Shown: piece by piece, positions 1 to 5,761 of the stretch
Layout of the letters: each line of letters opens with the position of its first letter
Numbering within the stretch: position 1 is the stretch's first letter
Source of the DNA: DASROJ01 sp035646975
Lineage (GTDB): Bacteria; Acidobacteriota; Polarisedimenticolia; JACPZX01; DASXTC01
NCBI GenBank assembly: GCA_035646975.1
Contig: DASROJ010000147.1
Location: 1-5,761 of the forward strand
DNA length: 5,761 nt
Direction of reading: 5' to 3'
The notes under the pieces: model-generated
The model's input: only the letters and a program-made list of their open reading frames with translations
The model's database searches: none
What the model was told of the DNA's origin: nothing
Position numbers and translations under genes: made by a program

Positions 1-72
1 CCTGATCCGGGAATCTGGCCTGATCCGGGAATCTGGCCTGACCTGGCAACCTGGCCTGATCTGGCAACCTGG
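1..72. repeat. Left tandem array, four 18-bp units
   Basis: The four units start at 1, 19, 37 and 55. The first two are identical (cctgatccgggaatctgg). The third is cctgacctggcaacctgg, and the fourth differs from the third at one base. There is no spacer between units, so this is a minisatellite-like array and not a CRISPR. The array begins flush with the window start and is probably cut by it. Confidence 0.92.
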
Positions 73-93
73 CGCTTCACGTCCGGGACCGTG

Positions 94-119
94 GGCTCCA
101 GGCTTTGCGGTTCGAGCCC
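94..119. repeat. Small palindrome inside the spacer of the inverted repeat
   Basis: GGGCTC at 94-99 is complementary to GAGCCC at 114-119, leaving a 14-nt loop. It could form a secondary hairpin at the tip of the larger structure. The ggttcgagccc run resembles a tRNA T-arm, but the flanking bases do not form the required stem, so no tRNA is called. A 6-bp palindrome can arise by chance in GC-rich DNA. Confidence 0.35.
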
Positions 120-176
120 TGAAACGGGTTGTTCTGGTGCCGTGTCTGTCATGCGCCCCGTCCCGGACGTGAAGCG

Positions 177-248
177 CCAGGTTGCCAGGTCAGGCCAGAT
201 TCCCGGATCAGGCCAGATTCCCGGATCAGGCCAGGTTCCCGGATCAGG
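177..248. repeat. Right tandem array, four 18-bp units, inverted
   Basis: The units start at 177, 195, 213 and 231. Read on the plus strand they are reverse complements of the left-array units. The unit at 177 (ccaggttgccaggtcagg) is the exact complement of the left unit at 37. The units at 195 and 213 are exact complements of the units at 1 and 19. The unit at 231 differs from these by one base. The array stops sharply at 248, where ordinary non-repeat sequence begins. Confidence 0.92.
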
Positions 249-289
249 AAGGAGGCGAATGGTCGCATGGGGTTGCACGAAAGGCAAGC

Positions 290-307
290 TGGCCGGTGGC
301 CCGGCCA
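290..307 (-). terminator. GC-rich hairpin after the permease gene, possible terminator
   Basis: TGGCCGG at 290-296 pairs perfectly with CCGGCCA at 301-307 around a 4-nt loop. It begins 10 bp beyond the stop codon of the leftward permease. The following sequence on the minus strand (gcttgccttt) has only a poor T-tract, so this is at best a weak intrinsic terminator. The inverted repeat further downstream could also affect transcript ends. The rest of 249-317 shows nothing else recognisable. Confidence 0.4.
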
Positions 308-317
308 TCGCGGGATT

Positions 318-1154
318 TCAGTATTGCACCAGCGTGCCGTCGCGACGGGCCGCTCGCAGGGCCAGCCGGAAGACGAACAGACCCAGCGGCAGCAGCACCG
401 CGGCGAACAGGAACAGAATGCGGATCTGGGGCATCAGATCCGCGATGCCGTCCCCCATGAGCAGCGCCCGACGGACTCCCTCGGTGGTGTAGGAGATTGG
501 CAGGAGCCGGGCGAAGAACTGCAGGAACCCGGGCAGCGCCGCCGCGGGGAAGAAGACACTGCCGAGCAGGGCCGACGCGCTGCTGATGAGCGTCACCATC
601 ACTTCGCCCTTCTTGAAATACATGACGAAGGCGGCGGCCATGATGCCGATGCCGACCGACGCCATCACCATCAGCGTGAAGATGATCATCGCCGGCAGCA
701 GGCCGGACATGTGCAACGCGATCGGCCGCGCGGTGAACCATGAGAATCCCACCCCCACCACGATGTACAGAACGACGCTGACCGAGGTGAACAGAAAATC
801 GAACAGCGCGGAACCGAATATCACCAGCGGAGTCCGCGTCGGGCAGACCAGCATCGCCTCGAGCGTGCCGGTGACCTGCTCTTCGCGGAAACGGCTGCCG
901 AACGCGCGAAGCGACACCTGCTGGTACTGCAGCGGCGCGATGCCGAAAAGGATGAAGGCGAAAAGGTTGCCGCCGGTCAGCTCGGTGATGTTCTCCTTGA
1001 GGTTCGCCTGCCAGAACTGCGAGAGGAAGAACCAGATGCCGACGGAAAAAACGATGCCGCCGAGCTGGAGCACGAAGGCGGACTTGTACGACACCTCGAT
1101 GAGGAAATCCTTCCAGACGAACGCCCAGGCCTTGCGAATCGTGGACAACGTCAC
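318..1154 (-). CDS. ABC-2 type transporter permease
   Basis: This 278-residue integral inner-membrane protein is the permease half of a two-gene ABC-2 exporter. It shows about six hydrophobic segments, near residues 26-46, 62-78, 108-140, 152-178, 186-208 and 244-266. Between the second and third lies the motif EEQVTGTLEAML (91-102), typical of ABC-2 permeases. A PISYTTEGVRRAL stretch before the last helix also fits the family. The length is normal. The GTG start at 1154 is chosen because it overlaps the ATPase stop by four bases (GTGA), has a GGAGG about 10 nt upstream, and gives the expected short cytoplasmic N-terminus before helix 1. Longer in-frame starts run through the ATPase gene. The overlap implies translational coupling and a 1:1 complex with the upstream ATPase. 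The substrate cannot be told from sequence; drugs, lipids and polysaccharide intermediates are all exported by this family. Confidence 0.93.
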   Translation of the reverse strand: MTLSTIRKAWAFVWKDFLIEVSYKSAFVLQLGGIVFSVGIWFFLSQFWQANLKENITELTGGNLFAFILFGIAPLQYQQVSLRAFGSRFREEQVTGTLEAMLVCPTRTPLVIFGSALFDFLFTSVSVVLYIVVGVGFSWFTARPIALHMSGLLPAMIIFTLMVMASVGIGIMAAAFVMYFKKGEVMVTLISSASALLGSVFFPAAALPGFLQFFARLLPISYTTEGVRRALLMGDGIADLMPQIRILFLFAAVLLPLGLFVFRLALRAARRDGTLVQY

Positions 1155-2155
1155 GCGGCGGAGCCCTCCACCGTCATGTCGAAGATCTCCTGTAGCGACG
1201 CCTCCACGCGGGTGCAGGAGACGATGACGGCCCCGCGGGCAACCAGCCCGCCAAGAAGATGCGTGAGCGCCTCGCCGCCCGGGTCGAGCTCCGCGTGCAG
1301 CCGCGTCACGGGGACGCCGGTCTGTGTCTCGGCCCTGACGCGGCCACCCGGGAATTCGTGCGAAGCGAGCGCGCCGTCCACACGCGACACCTCGATCACG
1401 TACCGCTCGCGGGCAAGGGCCCACGACCTTGCCTCGGCCAGCGTGCCCATCCTCCGGATGCGTGACTTGTGGATGATCGCGATGCGCGAGCAGAGTTCCT
1501 CGGCCTCGGCCAGGTTGTGCGTCGCCAGCAGGATCGTCTTTCCCTCCTGCCGGCAGAGCGAGTCGGCCACGAGGGTGCGCAGGTGCTTGGCGGCCAGCGG
1601 ATCGAGCGAGCGCGACGGCTCGTCCATGAACAGCACCGGCGGGTCGTGAAGCAGCGCGCGCGCCACCGCCATGCGCTGCTTCATGCCGGAAGAGTAGGTC
1701 ATGAAAGCGGCATCGGCCTTCTCGGTCAGCTCGAGACGATCGAGGACTTCCTGGCATCTGCGCCTGGCACGCGAAGGCGGCAGGTTGTAGAGGCTTGCGA
1801 AGAACCTCAGGTTCTCGCGTCCCGAGAGCCTCCAGTAGAACGAGCGTTCATCAGACGTGACGAACCCGACCGATGACTTGACCCGCATCTCCTCGCGCAG
1901 CGTGCTGAAGCCATTGATGAGGGCGGTGCCGCGGCTCTGGATGATGAGACACGAGAGGATTTTCAGCAGGGTGGTCTTGCCCGCGCCGTTGGGCCCTAGC
2001 AGCCCGAAGATCTCGCCGGGTGCCACCGAGAAGCTCACCGAATCCAGCGCGGTGATTCTCTCCGGTTTTCTCCACGGATGCGTGATGATGTCGCGCAGCG
2101 ATCGCCGCTTGACGAACGTCTTGGAGAGATCGTTCACCTCGATGGCCTGTGTCAT
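1151..2155 (-). CDS. ABC transporter ATP-binding protein (ABC-2 exporter type)
   Basis: This is a 334-residue cytoplasmic ATPase expected to power the permease encoded just downstream. The nucleotide-binding domain spans roughly residues 4-235. It has Walker A GPNGAGKT (54-61), the signature YSSGMKQR (154-161), Walker B VLFMDEP with D178 and the catalytic E179, D-loop SLDP (183-186) and H-loop His213. The Q-loop glutamine is not present: the aligned stretch reads GFVTSDERSFYWRL, with Ser at about 101. About 100 further residues form a C-terminal regulatory-type extension, as in the CcmA/NatA-like group. The ATG at 2155 is chosen because the ATPase homology begins immediately after it (IEVNDLSKTF). 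The open frame continues upstream only across the intergenic region and antisense to kdsB. Its ribosome-binding site is weak. The role is export of an unknown substrate. Divergence from the Kdo operon hints at an envelope job but does not prove it. Confidence 0.95.
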   Translation of the reverse strand: MTQAIEVNDLSKTFVKRRSLRDIITHPWRKPERITALDSVSFSVAPGEIFGLLGPNGAGKTTLLKILSCLIIQSRGTALINGFSTLREEMRVKSSVGFVTSDERSFYWRLSGRENLRFFASLYNLPPSRARRRCQEVLDRLELTEKADAAFMTYSSGMKQRMAVARALLHDPPVLFMDEPSRSLDPLAAKHLRTLVADSLCRQEGKTILLATHNLAEAEELCSRIAIIHKSRIRRMGTLAEARSWALARERYVIEVSRVDGALASHEFPGGRVRAETQTGVPVTRLHAELDPGGEALTHLLGGLVARGAVIVSCTRVEASLQEIFDMTVEGSAA

Positions 2156-2243
2156 GCGTAACTCTATGAAGGAATATGAGTTTATTTTCGCGACGCCCCG
2201 GAGAATGCCACCAATCCCACGCACGGTCAAGGATGCGCGCGCT

Positions 2244-2272
2244 TTGACAGTCCGGGTGTCATCGGGTACCAT
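2244..2272 (+). promoter_or_regulatory. Sigma-70-type promoter for the kdsB-pyrG-kdsD operon
   Basis: A perfect -35 TTGACA (2244-2249) is followed after exactly 17 bp by TACCAT (2267-2272), which matches four of six -10 consensus bases including the key T1, A2 and T6. Transcription would start near 2279-2280, leaving a leader of about 23 nt before the proposed kdsB start at 2303. It lies in the 147-bp gap between the divergent exporter and Kdo operons. No equally good promoter is visible for the leftward exporter genes. Confidence 0.65.
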
Positions 2273-2289
2273 CACGCCGATGTTCTTAC

Positions 2290-2293
2290 GAGG
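2290..2293 (+). promoter_or_regulatory. Ribosome-binding site that supports a CTG start for kdsB
   Basis: GAGG, part of gaggggtt, lies 9 nt upstream of the CTG at 2303. No ATG, GTG or TTG lies in the kdsB frame between the upstream in-frame stop (2177-2179) and the first conserved KdsB motif. This site is therefore the main evidence, with the promoter position, for choosing CTG 2303. Confidence 0.5.
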
Positions 2294-2302
2294 GGTTCGA
2301 AA

Positions 2303-3043
2303 CTGGCCAGACCGAGAGCCGTAGGGATCATCCCCGCACGATACGCCTCCAGCCGATTTCCCGGTAAACCCCTCGCATCCCTCTCCGGCAAGCCGATGCT
2401 CCAGCATGTGTACGAGAGGACGAGCCGCGCCTCCCGGCTGTCCGGCGTGCTGGTGGCCACCGACGACCGGCGCATCTTCGATCTCGTGACCGGCTTCGGC
2501 GGACGCGTCGTCATGACGTCGTTCGACCACGTCTGCGGCACCGACAGGGTCGCCGAGGTGGCGGCCGGTCCCGAAGGCGCCGGGATGGAGATCGTCGTGA
2601 ACGTTCAGGGGGATCAGCCGCTCATCGAGCCCGACGCGCTGGACCGGCTGGTGGCGGTCTTCGACGACGATGCCGAGCTGCGGATGGCGACCCTGTTCGA
2701 GCCGCTGACCGATGAGGCGGGGCTGGCCGATCCCAACGTGGCCAAGGTGGTGTCGGACGGCCAGGGCAACGCGCTCTACTTCAGCCGCGCGCCCATCCCT
2801 TACCGGCCCAGGGGCGCCGGCCCGGCAGGCTGCTTCAAGCACGTCGGCGTGTACGCCTTCCGAAAGGATTTCCTGTTCGAATTCACGCACATGGAGCGCG
2901 GGCGGCTCGAGGCGATCGAGAATCTCGAGCAGCTGCGCGCGCTGGAAGCAGGCCACCGCATCCGCCTGGTGGCCTCGACGGGCCATTCGATCAGCGTCGA
3001 GACCCCCGGCGATCTGGAAAGGATTCAGGCACTCATACAGTAG
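2303..3043 (+). CDS. kdsB: 3-deoxy-manno-octulosonate cytidylyltransferase (CMP-Kdo synthetase)
   Basis: KdsB activates Kdo with CTP to give CMP-Kdo and pyrophosphate, the donor for the lipopolysaccharide inner core; it is cytoplasmic. From 2303 the protein has 246 residues, close to the 248 of E. coli KdsB. It shows the nucleotide-binding motif IIPARYASSRFPGKPL (9-24), GKPMLQHVYER (29-39), the DHVCGTDRVAEV block (75-86), NVQGDQP (100-106) with the metal-binding Asp, VAKVV and ALYFSRAPIPY (147-167), and the C-terminal SVETPGDLERI (231-241). In the last motif E. coli has Asp in the position of Glu233. The first ATG (2396) would delete the nucleotide-binding loop, so it cannot be the true start. 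The frame has no ATG, GTG or TTG upstream, so CTG with a GAGG 9 nt ahead is the best choice; an indel in the assembly is the alternative. It is the first gene of an operon with pyrG, whose product supplies its CTP. Confidence 0.93.
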   Translation: MARPRAVGIIPARYASSRFPGKPLASLSGKPMLQHVYERTSRASRLSGVLVATDDRRIFDLVTGFGGRVVMTSFDHVCGTDRVAEVAAGPEGAGMEIVVNVQGDQPLIEPDALDRLVAVFDDDAELRMATLFEPLTDEAGLADPNVAKVVSDGQGNALYFSRAPIPYRPRGAGPAGCFKHVGVYAFRKDFLFEFTHMERGRLEAIENLEQLRALEAGHRIRLVASTGHSISVETPGDLERIQALIQ

Positions 3044-3066
3044 ACGTTCAGAGGAGAGCCGACGAC

Positions 3067-4763
<1,697 letters not shown>

Positions 4764-4767
<4 letters not shown>

Positions 4768-5747
4768 CACGGGGGATTGGCGGCTCCGGCGACCCGCTGG
4801 CCACGGCCCGCCAGGTCCTCGAGGTCGAATCGCGGGCGGTCGCGGATCTCGTGGGACGCATCGATGACCGGTTTCTTCGCGCCGTCGAGACCCTGCTTTC
4901 CTGCAAAGGGCGCGTCGTGGTGACCGGGCTGGGCAAGAGCGGGATCATCTGCAAGAAGATCGCCGCCACGCTCGCCTCCACCGGCACCCCCGCGCTGTTC
5001 ATGCACCCGGCCGAGGCCGTGCATGGCGACCTCGGCATGGTGGTGCCCGGCGACGTCGTGCTGGCGGTGTCCAACTCGGGCGAGACGGCCGAGCTGCTGC
5101 AGCTGCTCGAAAGGATAAAACGCCTCGGTGTCGCGCTGGTCTCGCTGACCGGCAATCCGTCCTCCACGCTGGCCACCCAGAGCGATATCCACCTGGACAT
5201 CGGGGTGAAGCAGGAGGCCTGCCCGATGGATCTCGTGCCCACCGCCTCCACCACCGCGAGCCTGGCGATGGGCGACGCGCTGGCGATCGCGGTGGCGGAA
5301 ATGCGCGGCTTCCGGAAGGAGGATTTCGCGTCGCTGCACCCCGCCGGACGGCTCGGGCGCAAGGTTCTCACCGTCGGAAAAGTGATGCACGGCGGCGACG
5401 CGCTGCCGCGCGTGTCGGCCGACACGCTCATCAAGGACGCCATCTACGTCATGAGCGCCAAGCGGCTCGGCATGACGACGGTGTGCGACGAGGATGGCCG
5501 TCTTCTGGGCATCGTCACCGACGGTGACCTGCGCAGGCTTTTCGAGCGGGCGCCCGACCCGCTGCGCCAGCGGGCCGGCGACGTCATGACGACCGGCCCG
5601 GTGACCATCGAGCCGGACGCGCTGGCCACCGCGGCGCTCCATGTCATGGAGGAGCGCCACATCACCTCGATCGTCGTCGTGAACCAGGACCGCCGCGTCG
5701 AAGGCGTCGTCCACCTGCACGACCTCTGGCGCACCCAGCTCGTCTGA
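4764..5747 (+). CDS. kdsD: D-arabinose-5-phosphate isomerase (KdsD/KpsF/GutQ family)
   Basis: KdsD converts ribulose 5-phosphate to arabinose 5-phosphate, the first committed precursor of Kdo. It has 327 residues, against 328 for E. coli KdsD. An N-terminal SIS sugar-phosphate domain (about 40-180) contains GLGKSGII (55-62), HGDLGMV and SNSGETAEL (103-111). Two CBS domains follow (about 208-265 and 274-325). The four residues implicated in catalysis in the E. coli enzyme (Lys59, Glu111, Glu152, His193) are matched by Lys58, Glu110, Glu151 and His192. The ATG at 4764 overlaps the pyrG stop as ATGA. There is no strong ribosome-binding site, so translation is probably coupled to pyrG. The Kdo context favours KdsD over GutQ, which belongs with sorbitol genes; KpsF of capsule clusters is a less likely alternative. 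Only 14 bases follow its stop codon, so the next gene (often kdsC) is not visible. Confidence 0.95.
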
Positions 5748-5761
5748 CCGCACGCCCCGCC

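Larger units (their letters stand above)
1..248. repeat. Large imperfect inverted repeat built from tandem 18-bp units
   Basis: The left arm (1-89) and right arm (160-248) are inverted copies that match at 83 of 89 positions by my count. They flank a 70-nt spacer (90-159). From outside to inside, each arm has four 18-bp units and then a 17-bp block, cgcttcacgtccgggac, which is perfectly conserved between the arms. As RNA or single-stranded DNA this could fold into a very long stem. The structure lies downstream of the leftward permease gene in a gene-free stretch (1-317). The left arm starts at the first base of the window, so the true array may extend further. No transposase, CRISPR spacers or coding potential are seen here. 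Open frames through it encode only a low-complexity Gly/Pro/Ser/Gln repeat. Its function is unknown; a repeat-derived cruciform, an RNA processing or stability element, or a small non-autonomous mobile element are all possible. Confidence 0.9.

Noticed and set aside
104..125. tRNA fragment or attachment site suggested by ggttcgagccc
   Set aside because: The bases flanking the TTCGA-like loop do not pair as a T-stem, and no acceptor stem or anticodon arm is found nearby.
1..248. CRISPR array
   Set aside because: The units are directly adjacent with no spacers, are only 18 bp, and occur in both orientations.
91..743. Plus-strand open frames through the repeat, encoding Gly-Ser-Gly-Gln-Ile-Pro repeats
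   Set aside because: The repeated peptide is only the 18-bp unit read in frame, and the rest is antisense to the permease. No ribosome-binding site or homology is seen.
318..1757. A 479-residue minus-strand protein including the permease
   Set aside because: The first 200 or so residues are an out-of-frame reading of the ATPase gene. The permease proper starts at GTG 1154.
2202..2230. Leftward promoter for the ABC exporter (TTGACC, 17 bp, CATTCT)
   Set aside because: The -35 is good but the -10 matches only two of six consensus bases, including none at the first position, so I cannot support it as a feature.
1151..2986. A 611-residue minus-strand protein extending the ABC ATPase upstream
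   Set aside because: The part beyond 2155 crosses the intergenic region and runs antisense to kdsB, and the ATPase homology begins at the ATG at 2155.

Overview
The window is GC-rich bacterial chromosomal DNA. It carries two divergent gene groups and an unusual repeat structure at its left edge. The enzymes for activated Kdo (3-deoxy-D-manno-octulosonate) point to a Gram-negative (diderm) organism that makes lipopolysaccharide. The gene order kdsB-pyrG-kdsD and the base composition would suit an acidobacterial or deltaproteobacterial lineage, but this is an inference and the sequence alone does not settle it.

Layout. Positions 1-317 hold no gene. Positions 1-248 form a large imperfect inverted repeat. 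Each 89-nt arm is four tandem 18-bp units plus a 17-bp inner block, and the two 17-bp blocks are perfect inverted copies of each other. A 70-nt spacer separates the arms. The tandem array touches the window edge and may continue upstream. Next, on the minus strand, lies a two-gene ABC exporter: an ATPase (1151-2155) followed by its six-helix ABC-2 permease (318-1154), joined by a 4-base GTGA overlap. A short GC-rich hairpin lies just beyond the permease stop.

The 147-bp gap at 2156-2302 separates the exporter from a rightward operon. It contains a good sigma-70-type promoter (TTGACA, 17 bp, TACCAT) facing right. The operon is kdsB (CMP-Kdo synthetase), pyrG (CTP synthase) and kdsD (arabinose-5-phosphate isomerase). 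Spacing is tight: 23 bp between kdsB and pyrG, and a 4-base ATGA overlap between pyrG and kdsD.

How they work together. KdsD makes arabinose 5-phosphate, the precursor of Kdo. PyrG makes CTP. KdsB uses CTP to activate Kdo to CMP-Kdo for the lipid A inner core. The Kdo 8-phosphate synthase gene kdsA, which often sits between pyrG and kdsD, is absent here, and kdsC is not seen before the window ends.

The coding part is mostly ordinary. The points worth a second look are the repeat-built inverted repeat, the lack of any ATG, GTG or TTG start for kdsB (CTG at 2303 fits best), a possible leaderless mini-ORF overlapping that start, and a non-canonical Q-loop in the ABC ATPase. I found no convincing novel defence or mobile system.
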